From Candidatus Sediminicultor tertius (GTDB lineage Bacteria > Atribacterota > Phoenicimicrobiia > Phoenicimicrobiales > Phoenicimicrobiaceae), in NCBI GenBank assembly GCA_003527405.1, contig DPXH01000214.1, forward strand, positions 13,566-21,515: a stretch of DNA of 7,950 nucleotides, in the 5' to 3' direction. How positions within the stretch are numbered: the first letter of the stretch is position 1; each line of letters starts with the position of its first letter. A program made the position numbers and the translations under genes. The notes beneath the pieces are model-generated. The model did no database searches, was not told where the DNA came from, and saw only the letters and a list, made by a program, of their open reading frames with translations. Of the stretch, positions 1-6,205 are shown in pieces.

Positions 1-177
1 TTCAATAATATTTTCTGTTTGAATATTTAGTTTATTAACCTTTACCTGTAAAGTTACAGATAAAATAATCAATGCACACATAAAAAGTATGAATATCAAT
101 CCAAGATTTTTGTTAATATTTTCTCTAAGCGAATTTGTCATATTAACTTCTTCTCCTTTATTTTTTACAGTAGACAT
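1..177 (-). CDS. N-terminal fragment of an unidentified membrane-anchored protein (runs off the window)
   Basis: This frame is open from an ATG at 177 to the window edge (59 codons, no stop). An excellent ribosome binding site, AAGGAGGG, lies at 191-184, six bases upstream, and supports this start. A second in-frame ATG at 141 has a weaker purine-rich site. The protein begins with about 22 polar residues, then a hydrophobic stretch near residues 26-43 (GLIFILFMCALIILSV). That stretch could be a single transmembrane anchor or an uncleaved signal. After it comes a polar segment ending LNIQTENIIE. The gene starts 41 bp after the metG stop with no terminator between, so it is probably co-transcribed. 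In Bacillus the region after metS holds tatD and the secreted protein yabE. The anchor would suit a YabE-like protein, but too little is visible to name it. Confidence 0.6.
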   Translation of the reverse strand, partial: MSTVKNKGEEVNMTNSLRENINKNLGLIFILFMCALIILSVTLQVKVNKLNIQTENIIE

Positions 178-218
178 AAATATCCCTCCTTGGGTATTTT
201 TTAGGGTGGTAACTTAAT

Positions 219-2144
219 TTATTGTATTTTGCTACCTTCAGTAATATCTTTATCTATGGTTAATAAAACTACATTATCTTTATCAACCGCAGCTAAAAGC
301 ATGCCTTGAGATTCGATACCTCTAAGTTTTACAGGTTGTAAATTAGTTACTACTACTATCTTCTTCCCCAATATTTCTTCGGCAGAGTAATGCTTTCTTA
401 CTCCAGCTACAATAGTCCTTTTTTCCTTTCCCAGAGTAACTTCCAATTTGAGTAATTTATCTGTTCCCATTACTTCTTCAGCAGAAACAACCTTTCCTAC
501 TCTCAAATCAATTTTTTTAAATTCATCGTAAGATATAATATTAGCTTTATCTTCTTGTGCTTCTTTTACTTCTTTCTGCTCTTTCTTTTTAGTATCAATT
601 CTGGGAAATACTATTTTCCCCGGCTTAACCGAAATGCCTGGTTTTAATTTCCCCCAAGAAGCATCTTCGTCAAATCTTATTTTTTCTAAACCAGTTTCTA
701 ATCCTAACTGTTCCCAAATCTCTTTAGCTTTGACTGGCATAAAGGGGTAAATTAATATGGTGGATATACGTATAGATTCAGCCAAATTATATAGAATAGT
801 AGATAGTCTTTCCTTTTGTGAATTATCGCGCCCTAATATCCAGGGCTCTGTTTGATCAATGTATTTATTAGTCCTTCTTATAAATTGCCAGATAGTTTCC
901 AGAGCGGCGTTAAGTGATAAATTTTTCATCTGATTATAATATTTTTTTATGGTCTTTACGGCAAAATCTTCTAACTCCACATCGTATTTTTCTTTTTCCA
1001 TCCCTGCTTTAGGAATCTCTTTGTTAAAATACTGGGTAATCATAGCTACAGTTCTACTTACTAAATTCCCCAAATCGTTAGCCAGGTCGTAATTTATTCT
1101 TTTGATCATTAAATCTTTAGAAAAATTACCATCCTGCCCAAAGGAAACTTCTCTCATTAAAAAATATCTAAAGGCATCCGCGCCAAATTCTTCTGCCATT
1201 TCATAAGGGTCTACTACATTTCCTTTAGATTTTGACATTTTTTCTCCCTCTATAGTCCACCAACCATGAGCAAAGACCATCCGGGGAGGTTCAATACCAG
1301 CTGCCATTAACATGGTAAACCAGATAACCGTATGAAATCTCAATATATCTTTTCCTACAAGATGAATATCTGCTGGCCAGTATTTTTCAAATTTTTTGTT
1401 ATCTATATTATATCCTGCTACCGTAATATAATTTAATAAAGCATCATACCAGACATAAATTACATGATTATCATCAAAAGGGACATCTATGCCCCACTTT
1501 AAGCTTTTTTTTGTTCTGGTTACACTCTGGTCTTTAAGGCCGCCCTTTACAAAATTTATAATTTCGTTTCTTCTTGCTTTCGGTTGAATGCATTGAGGAT
1601 TTTTTTCAAAATATGATAATATCCTGTCTTGGTATTTTGACATCTTGAAGAAATAACTTTCTTCTTTTATCTTTTCTATTTTCTTCCCGCAAGTAGGACA
1701 TGTTTCATCTGTCAGTTGAGTCTCGGTCCAAAACGTTTCACAGGGTACGCAATACCATCCCTCATATTCACCTTTATAAATATCACCATTTTCATATAAT
1801 TTATTAAATATTTCTTGCACTACTTTAATGTGTCTTGGTTCAGTTGTGCGTATAAAATCGTCATATTCTATATTCAGTAAGGGCCAGAGATTTTTAAATT
1901 TTAATACCACCTTATCTGCCAGCTCCAGAGGAGTTAAATTTACTTTTTCTGCTGAACTAGCAATCTTTTGGCCGTGTTCATCTGTCCCGGTAGAAAAAAG
2001 AACATCATATCCGGATAGTTTTTTGTATCTGGCCATAACATCTGCCGCTATAGTGGTATAGGCATGTCCGATATGTGGCACATCATTAACATAATATATA
2101 GGAGTAGTTATATAAAATGTTTTTTTAGATTGATTGTTTTCCAT
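219..2144 (-). CDS. metG: Methionyl-tRNA synthetase with C-terminal tRNA-binding domain
   Basis: This cytoplasmic class I enzyme charges tRNA(Met) with methionine for translation initiation and elongation. The catalytic Rossmann fold carries the HIGH signature at residues 24-27 (PHIGHAYTT) and KMSKS at 302-306 (GEKMSKSKGNVVDP). The inserted zinc knuckle has Cys132, Cys135, Cys149 and Cys152 (CVPC...CPTC). An anticodon-binding helical domain follows, roughly residues 345-500. From about residue 538 there is an EMAP-II/Trbp111-like tRNA-binding domain (YDEFKKIDLRVGKV, then LQPVKLRGIESQGM), which usually mediates dimerisation and tRNA affinity. At 641 residues it has the full length of the long bacterial form. 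The ATG at 2144 has AAAGGA eight bases upstream. A heptamer array (2164-2198) lies only 19 bases upstream of the start, so this leader differs from an ordinary operon spacer. Identification is secure. Confidence 0.97.
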   Translation of the reverse strand: MENNQSKKTFYITTPIYYVNDVPHIGHAYTTIAADVMARYKKLSGYDVLFSTGTDEHGQKIASSAEKVNLTPLELADKVVLKFKNLWPLLNIEYDDFIRTTEPRHIKVVQEIFNKLYENGDIYKGEYEGWYCVPCETFWTETQLTDETCPTCGKKIEKIKEESYFFKMSKYQDRILSYFEKNPQCIQPKARRNEIINFVKGGLKDQSVTRTKKSLKWGIDVPFDDNHVIYVWYDALLNYITVAGYNIDNKKFEKYWPADIHLVGKDILRFHTVIWFTMLMAAGIEPPRMVFAHGWWTIEGEKMSKSKGNVVDPYEMAEEFGADAFRYFLMREVSFGQDGNFSKDLMIKRINYDLANDLGNLVSRTVAMITQYFNKEIPKAGMEKEKYDVELEDFAVKTIKKYYNQMKNLSLNAALETIWQFIRRTNKYIDQTEPWILGRDNSQKERLSTILYNLAESIRISTILIYPFMPVKAKEIWEQLGLETGLEKIRFDEDASWGKLKPGISVKPGKIVFPRIDTKKKEQKEVKEAQEDKANIISYDEFKKIDLRVGKVVSAEEVMGTDKLLKLEVTLGKEKRTIVAGVRKHYSAEEILGKKIVVVTNLQPVKLRGIESQGMLLAAVDKDNVVLLTIDKDITEGSKIQ

Positions 2145-2163
2145 AATTATTTTCCTTTCTTTT

Positions 2164-2198
2164 CTCGTATTGCGTATTGCGTATCGCGTATCGCGTTA
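2164..2198. repeat. Heptamer array A (downstream arm flanking the IVP gene)
   Basis: Five consecutive 7-bp units on the plus strand: CTCGTAT, then TGCGTAT twice, CGCGTAT, and a terminal CGCGTTA. Read on the coding (minus) strand the unit is GCGATAC/GCAATAC. The array begins at the base after the TAA stop of the IVP gene (2198-2196), and that stop lies inside the last unit. It ends 19 bp before the metG ATG. It is GC-richer than the surrounding DNA. Positions 2165-2195 are complementary to 2588-2618 at 28 of 31 bases. Confidence 0.95.
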
Positions 2199-2555
2199 AA
2201 GCCTCTTGATTAGATTTGTAGTCATTCTACAAAGATGATCTAATTTTTCAATTAATTCTGTTTCTTTTTCTTCTGTTATGTATTTTAACATTCTAGCTAT
2301 GGCTATTTGGGTTTCTAATTCAGCACAACTTCCTAAAGCTATATAGAGAAACTGCTTATACTCTTTGTTATGATATCTCCTGAAACCTTCTGCTATATTA
2401 GAAGGTATGGAGATTGCTGAACGTCTAATTTGAGAAGTCAAGCCGTATAATTCTTCTTTAGGAAACTTTTTTGTTAGTATATAAATATCACTGACAATTT
2501 CTATACCTTTTTGCCAGATTCTTAAATCTTTAAACCTTTTTATACCTTCTTCCAT
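2196..2555 (-). CDS. Four-helix-bundle protein of the 23S rRNA intervening-sequence (IVP/S23) family
   Basis: The 119-residue protein matches the S23/IVP four-helix-bundle family (TIGR02436 type). The N-terminal signature is FKDLRIWQKG (residues 8-17). The hallmark central block covers residues 31-57, with FPKEELYGL, then SQIRRSA, then SIPSNIAEG. It is followed by YKQFLYIALGSCAELETQ. The length is typical and the frame intact, so it is probably functional. Family members were first found inside 23S rRNA intervening sequences and are related to the Avd accessory protein of diversity-generating retroelements. Their biochemical role is unsettled; they form small basic oligomers thought to bind nucleic acid. 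This copy is not in an rRNA gene. It sits between rsmI and metG with inverted heptamer arrays on both sides. The ATG has AAGGA only four bases upstream. No reverse transcriptase or variable repeat is nearby. Confidence 0.92.
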   Translation of the reverse strand: MEEGIKRFKDLRIWQKGIEIVSDIYILTKKFPKEELYGLTSQIRRSAISIPSNIAEGFRRYHNKEYKQFLYIALGSCAELETQIAIARMLKYITEEKETELIEKLDHLCRMTTNLIKRL

Positions 2556-2587
2556 TTCTTCCTTATTTCTTTCTCTTATTGTTTTTT

Positions 2588-2618
2588 CGCGATACGCGAT
2601 ACGCGATACGCGATACTA
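2588..2618. repeat. Heptamer array B (upstream arm flanking the IVP gene)
   Basis: Four perfect tandem copies of GCGATAC (plus strand, 2589-2616), with partial units at the edges. On the coding strand this is GTATCGC repeated directly after the rsmI reading frame. The rsmI TAG stop (2618-2616) shares its last base with the array. The orientation is opposite to array A at 2164-2198, so the two can pair across the IVP gene. Confidence 0.95.
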
Positions 2619-3479
2619 TTTTTTCATTTCCAATAACTTTTTATATACCTGATTTTTTGGAATATTCAATTTTTCCTGAGCAATCTTTATTATATCTCTA
2701 TTTGAATAACCCTGGTTTTTTAGTTTTTTTAAATATTCTTCCATTATACATTCATCTTTTAAAAAATCTGTTGCATCGTTTTCTTTTTTCTTAATTCCGC
2801 CCTGAACAACCAGGGTAATTTCCCCTTTTATTTCTTTTGTATTTATTTCAGTTATAACCTGGCTCAGATTTCCTCTGATCATCTCCTCGAACTTTTTGGT
2901 CAGCTCACGAGCTATAACAATTTTTCTATCTCCCCATATTTCCAACATATCTTTAAGGGTCCTCTTTAATCTGTGCGGGGTTTCATAGAAAATAACGGTT
3001 CTCTCTTCATTTTCTATGCTCTTAAAATATCTTTTCCTCTCTTTAATTTTACGGGGCAAGAACCCCTCAAAAACAAATTTATCGGTAGGTAGCCCGGAAA
3101 CAACCAAAGCAGTTATCAATGCCGAAACACCGGGTACAGGAATTATTTTTATATTATTTTTTAAAGCTAAATTTACCAACACATACCCTGGATCGGAAAT
3201 ACCCGGCATACCTGCATCGGATACCAGGGCAATGTCCTGACCATTTTTTAATATTTCTACCAGATAGGGAGCTTTTTTAAATTTATTATATTCATAGTAA
3301 CTTGTAATTTTTGTATTTATCTGGTAATGATTTAACAATTTTTTAGTGTGTCTGGTATCTTCGGCCGCAATTAATTTTACCTTTTTTAAAACCTTTAAAG
3401 CCCTTAAGGTTATATCTTCTAAATTTCCTATAGGTGTCCCGCAAATGTATAGAATTCCGCTTGTTTCATTTTTATCCAA
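2616..3479 (-). CDS. rsmI: 16S rRNA (cytidine-1402 2'-O) methyltransferase
   Basis: RsmI (YraL/YabC family, tetrapyrrole-methylase fold) uses SAM to 2'-O-methylate C1402 in the decoding centre of 16S rRNA. The diagnostic motifs are GTPIGNLEDIT (residues 14-24), AEDTR (39-43), LVSDAGMPGISDPG (85-98) and VPGVSAL (115-121), followed by GFLPRK and FYETPHR. The last 40 residues (YLKKLKNQGYSNRDIIKIAQ...) form the small helical C-terminal domain common in this family. At 287 residues the length is normal. Translation appears to start at TTG (3479): an in-frame TGA lies at 3491-3489 and no other start lies between. GGAG at 3496-3493 is a somewhat distant ribosome binding site, 13 bases away. The gene follows the methyltransferase gene by 27 bp. 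Its stop codon runs into heptamer array B. Confidence 0.95.
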   Translation of the reverse strand: MDKNETSGILYICGTPIGNLEDITLRALKVLKKVKLIAAEDTRHTKKLLNHYQINTKITSYYEYNKFKKAPYLVEILKNGQDIALVSDAGMPGISDPGYVLVNLALKNNIKIIPVPGVSALITALVVSGLPTDKFVFEGFLPRKIKERKRYFKSIENEERTVIFYETPHRLKRTLKDMLEIWGDRKIVIARELTKKFEEMIRGNLSQVITEINTKEIKGEITLVVQGGIKKKENDATDFLKDECIMEEYLKKLKNQGYSNRDIIKIAQEKLNIPKNQVYKKLLEMKK

Positions 3480-3506
3480 AACACTTATTCATCTCCACTT
3501 TTTCCG

Positions 3507-4193
3507 TTAATATTGAAATATGGGATTATCGATTTTTAATTCTTCCTTCCCCCATTTTATTCCCTCTAATAATACAAGATTTGCATTTTCTCCTTGCCGG
3601 GGATGAATAAATTTTACAACCTTTGGTTCGATACCATATTTTTTTAAGGTAAGTATTAATTTTATTAACTTGGTACTTCTGTAAATTAAATAAATTCTTC
3701 CCTTATTTTTCAACAAATAATTACTTACAGAAATTATGTCCTCTAAATTACCCTTTATTTCGTGCCGGGCGATAGCTCTGCTGTTCGAAGGATTAATCTT
3801 TCCCTGCCCCAGAGAAATATAAGGGGGGTTACTTACCACTACATCGAATTGCTGGTTTTTAAAAATATTTTTTAGGTTTCGGAAATCTTCCTGAATTATT
3901 ATTATATCATTTTGTAATTTATTTAATTCTACACTTCTTCTGGCCATATCCGCTAAATCTTTTTGTATCTCAATTCCATAAATAGACAAGCCTTTCTTTT
4001 TACCAAATAGAAGTAAAGGAATTATCCCGGAACCAGTACCTAAATCAATTATTTTTTCATAGTTTTTAACTTTAATAAAATTAAACAGTAAAATAGAATC
4101 CACCGAAAAACGGTATGAATCGCTTGCCTGGATAATTTTTAACCCTCTATCCCCCAGATCTTCGATTTTTTCACTATTATTTAGTTTAACCAT
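3507..4193 (-). CDS. TrmN6/YabB-type SAM-dependent N6-adenine methyltransferase, probably acting on tRNA
   Basis: This 228-residue Rossmann-fold methyltransferase has the family's N-terminal FSVDSILL (residues 29-36), the SAM-binding motif I IDLGTGSGIIPLL (49-61) and acidic Glu75. The catalytic NPPY of amino-methylating enzymes is at 122-125. The gene lies between ricT and rsmI, as yabB does in Bacillus. Those features place it with TrmN6 (YfiC), which makes m6A37 in tRNA1(Val) in E. coli. The exact substrate here cannot be read from sequence, so no symbol is given. The ATG at 4193 lies inside the end of ricT (8-base overlap) and has no good Shine-Dalgarno sequence, which points to translational coupling. 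Confidence is high for the family and moderate for the substrate. Confidence 0.88.
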   Translation of the reverse strand: MVKLNNSEKIEDLGDRGLKIIQASDSYRFSVDSILLFNFIKVKNYEKIIDLGTGSGIIPLLLFGKKKGLSIYGIEIQKDLADMARRSVELNKLQNDIIIIQEDFRNLKNIFKNQQFDVVVSNPPYISLGQGKINPSNSRAIARHEIKGNLEDIISVSNYLLKNKGRIYLIYRSTKLIKLILTLKKYGIEPKVVKFIHPRQGENANLVLLEGIKWGKEELKIDNPIFQY

Positions 4194-5043
4194 TTTTCGT
4201 ACTTTTACTTTTTATTCCGAGTTTTTCGAATTCTTCTTCGGGTATTTTAATTCTTTTCTTAATACCACCATTCTTGCTGTTAGAATCGCTTTCTAATTCA
4301 ACTATAATATATTTTTTTAACACATTTATCTCTATAACTTTTCCTTCACCTTTTTCTGTTTCAACATTATCTCTCAATTTAGGATACTTTTTTAAACACT
4401 CTTTATAGAATTCAGATTCGTAAGACAGACAGCACATCAATCTACCGCAAAGACCTGATACTTTAGATTGATTCAAGGCAATTTTTTGGATTTTAGCCAT
4501 ATTAATATGAATTGGAGTAAACTTTTGAATATACGAAACGCAACACACTTCTCTCCCGCAAATTCCCATCCCTCCTATTAGTTTTGTCCCATCTCTTACT
4601 CCAATCTGTCTCAGCTCGATTTTAGTTTTAAAATCTTTGGCTAAGTCTTTAACCAATTCTCGAAAATCTATTCGTTGAGTAGAAACAAAATAGAATATTA
4701 TCCGACTTTTATCAAATAAATACTTTACGTAAACCAATTTCATGGGCAATTTATATTTTTTAATCTTCTCTTTACAGATATTTAAGGCATCAATTTCCTC
4801 TTGCTTTATTATTTCGAGTTTCTTGAAATCCTCTGTATTCGCTTTTCTAAGTATATTTTTAAGCGGGGTATCTATTTCGTCATTTTTTATATATTTATAA
4901 GGGATCACTACTTTACCCAGATCTAAACCAATAGCTGTTTTTACTAAACAAATATCCCCTTTCTTTAATTTTATTTTATTATTAATTTTAAAATAATAGA
5001 TATAATTTGTTTTGGCAAATTTTAAACCAGTTACTTTAGGCAA
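4186..5043 (-). CDS. ricT: RicT/YaaT, PSP1-domain Fe-S protein
   Basis: PSP1-domain protein of 285 residues. In Bacillus subtilis RicT joins RicA and RicF in the Fe-S 'Y-complex', which assists RNase Y in mRNA maturation and affects sporulation, competence and biofilm programmes. The PSP1 core lies at about residues 60-147. It is followed by two matching cysteine motifs, GICGREVCC (160-168) and GLCGRLMCC (197-205). The six cysteines (162, 167, 168, 199, 204, 205) are in the region that supplies cluster ligands in this family. Translation begins at TTG (5043): the in-frame codons just upstream are TGA GTA. AGGTG seven bases upstream serves as ribosome binding site. The gene overlaps the end of holB by 13 bases and trmN6 by 8, so coupled expression is likely. 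RicA and RicF are not in this window. Confidence 0.93.
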   Translation of the reverse strand: MPKVTGLKFAKTNYIYYFKINNKIKLKKGDICLVKTAIGLDLGKVVIPYKYIKNDEIDTPLKNILRKANTEDFKKLEIIKQEEIDALNICKEKIKKYKLPMKLVYVKYLFDKSRIIFYFVSTQRIDFRELVKDLAKDFKTKIELRQIGVRDGTKLIGGMGICGREVCCVSYIQKFTPIHINMAKIQKIALNQSKVSGLCGRLMCCLSYESEFYKECLKKYPKLRDNVETEKGEGKVIEINVLKKYIIVELESDSNSKNGGIKKRIKIPEEEFEKLGIKSKSTKNG

Positions 5044-6038
5044 TACTCAACACCTACCATCTTTATATATAATCTTTCTAAAATGAGACGCGTGTTTACA
5101 TTTTTTATCAAATATTCTTCTATCTGTTCTAAATAATCCAAAATATCAATTATAATTTCCTGAGAATAGATTTGAGATTTTTCATAAATTATTTCTAATT
5201 TATCGCAATTGGCAATATACTTTTGGTCTCCCGTATTTTTAATGATTAAAATATCCCGATACCATAATTTTATTATTTCCAACATCTCTTCTATTCTCTC
5301 TATTTCAGATACCGTCTTTTCAACTTTTGTAAAAATATCGTCACTATATTTCCCGGGAGATATAGCTGATAAATAGTCTAATACTTCTTCTCTTCTAATA
5401 AAATACTCCTTATCTAATAATAACTTTAAAGCGCTTCCGATACTCCCCTGAGCTAATTTGGAAATAATTTCAGCTTTCTCTTTTTCTAAATTATTAGTAT
5501 TATCTAATAAAAACTTTTTTATTTTACCGGAGGATATTAATCCAAAATTTACTATCTGGCAACGTGAGACCATAGTAGGCAAAATTGGATCTATCTTTGA
5601 GCAAATCAGAATTATTATTGCGTAATATGGTGGTTCTTCAATAGTCTTCAATAAACAGTTTGATGCTTCAAGGGTCATTTTTTCTGCTTTGTCTATTATA
5701 TATACCTTTTTTTTATTCTTAAAAGGCTTCAGTCCAATCTCTTTTCGCATTTCTCGTATTTGTTCAATCTTTATCGAATTCTTAATTGGTTCAATTATTT
5801 TTAAATCCGGGCTATACTGCTTACTAATTTCAATACACGATTGACAGTCTTCGCAAGCTTCGGAATTCTTACTTAGGTTCAAACAATTTACTGCCTTGGT
5901 GAATTCTATTGCAGTAAGCTTTTTCCCCGTCCCTTCGTTCCCGACAAAAATATAAGATGAGGAAGTCTTATTTTCTTTTAGAGATTTTGTCAGTATTTTT
6001 ATTGCTCTTTCTTGGCCGACTATATCATTGAAAGACAT
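5031..6038 (-). CDS. holB: DNA polymerase III clamp-loader subunit delta'
   Basis: AAA+ protein of 335 residues. Delta' is part of the clamp loader that opens and places the beta sliding clamp on primed DNA. Residues 1-40 hold the N-terminal helix and the P-loop GNEGTGKK (33-40). The zinc module is Cys52, Cys62, Cys65 and Cys68 (CEDCQSC). Next come a Walker-B-like VYIIDKAEKM, the sensor-1 region and the clamp-loader SRC motif (MVSRCQIVNF). A C-terminal helical collar follows. The P-loop is close to canonical, so DnaX is the main alternative. The short length and the tmk-holB-ricT context favour delta'. The ATG at 6038 has GGGAG seven bases upstream. Heptamer array C lies 15 bp before the start, and a possible promoter lies further up. 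Confidence 0.9.
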   Translation of the reverse strand: MSFNDIVGQERAIKILTKSLKENKTSSSYIFVGNEGTGKKLTAIEFTKAVNCLNLSKNSEACEDCQSCIEISKQYSPDLKIIEPIKNSIKIEQIREMRKEIGLKPFKNKKKVYIIDKAEKMTLEASNCLLKTIEEPPYYAIIILICSKIDPILPTMVSRCQIVNFGLISSGKIKKFLLDNTNNLEKEKAEIISKLAQGSIGSALKLLLDKEYFIRREEVLDYLSAISPGKYSDDIFTKVEKTVSEIERIEEMLEIIKLWYRDILIIKNTGDQKYIANCDKLEIIYEKSQIYSQEIIIDILDYLEQIEEYLIKNVNTRLILERLYIKMVGVEYCLK

Positions 6039-6053
6039 AACTACTCCCTTATT

Positions 6054-6088
6054 CTCGTATCGCGTATTGCGTATTGCGTATCGCGTTT
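6054..6088. repeat. Heptamer array C (solitary copy upstream of holB)
   Basis: Five 7-bp units on the plus strand: CTCGTAT, CGCGTAT, TGCGTAT twice, and CGCGTTT. It has the same length, the same first unit, almost the same last unit and the same orientation as array A at 2164-2198. Both are preceded by TT and followed by AAG or AG. The main difference is the C/T base of the internal units (C,T,T here against T,T,C). There is no IVP gene and no complementary array next to it. It ends 15 bp before the holB start. Confidence 0.93.
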
Positions 6089-6105
6089 AAGATAAATCAT
6101 TTTGT

Positions 6106-6133
6106 ATAATATACTACCTTTTGTAACTTGCAA
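6106..6133 (-). promoter_or_regulatory. Weak candidate sigma-70-type promoter for holB and downstream genes
   Basis: On the minus strand TTGCAA (6133-6128) is followed after 16 bases by TATTAT (6111-6106), resembling -35 (4 of 6) and -10 (5 of 6) boxes. It lies about 70 bp before the holB start in the 164-bp tmk-holB spacer, where an internal promoter would make sense. In DNA this AT-rich such matches arise often by chance, and no other evidence supports it. Confidence 0.22.
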
Positions 6134-6177
6134 TTTTTTCTTTCTTTACTATATACTCGATACTTTTTTATATTTTG

Positions 6178-6205
6178 GCTTCTGGATTCTGACTCCTGAC
6201 TCCTA
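6178..6205. repeat. Heptamer array D at the end of tmk
   Basis: Four degenerate 7-bp units on the plus strand: GCTTCTG, GATTCTG, ACTCCTG, ACTCCTA. The last unit contains the complement of the tmk TAG stop codon (6205-6203). The unit sequence is unrelated to arrays A-C but the period is the same. Just beyond it the minus strand reads GTATCGA, GTATATA, GTAAAGA (6163-6143), a third degenerate heptamer series in the same spacer. Confidence 0.75.

Larger units (their letters stand above)
2165..2618 (-). other. Putative IVP cassette bounded by inverted heptamer arrays
   Basis: The 454-bp segment consists of a 31-bp arm, a 32-bp leader with a ribosome binding site, the IVP gene, and a 31-bp complementary arm. 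The arms match at 28 of 31 positions when one is reverse-complemented. The three mismatches are one C/A difference at the outer end and two C/T differences at the variable base of the heptamer. The outer edge of one arm coincides with the rsmI stop codon, and the inner edge of the other abuts the IVP stop codon. The cassette separates two genes, rsmI and metG, whose cluster in Bacillus lacks an IVP gene. No transposase, target duplication or other mobility protein is visible. 'Cassette' therefore describes the structure, and mobility is inference. Confidence 0.5.

Noticed and set aside
1828..2061. Open frame on the plus strand inside metG
   Set aside because: It lies wholly antisense to the catalytic domain of a certain gene and shows no family motif, so it is a shadow frame.
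2196..2555. Avd protein of a diversity-generating retroelement
   Set aside because: The family is related, but no reverse transcriptase, template repeat or variable repeat is in the window. The SIPSNIAEG-type signature fits the IVP/S23 group better.
2164..2616. CRISPR-like arrangement of short repeats
   Set aside because: Units are seven bases, directly abutting, without spacers, and no cas genes are present.
2579..2794. Open frame on the plus strand over the end of rsmI and array B
   Set aside because: Its codons come from the heptamer array and the antisense of rsmI. The translation is aromatic-rich and featureless.
3016..3240. Open frame on the plus strand inside rsmI
   Set aside because: It is antisense to conserved RsmI motifs and has no recognisable domain.
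5031..6038. DnaX (gamma/tau) instead of delta'
   Set aside because: The P-loop is nearly complete, but the protein is short, has no extended C-terminal domain, and sits between tmk and ricT as holB does elsewhere.
6104..6114. TATAAT-like box on the plus strand
   Set aside because: No gene lies downstream on the plus strand, so it is most likely a chance match in AT-rich DNA.
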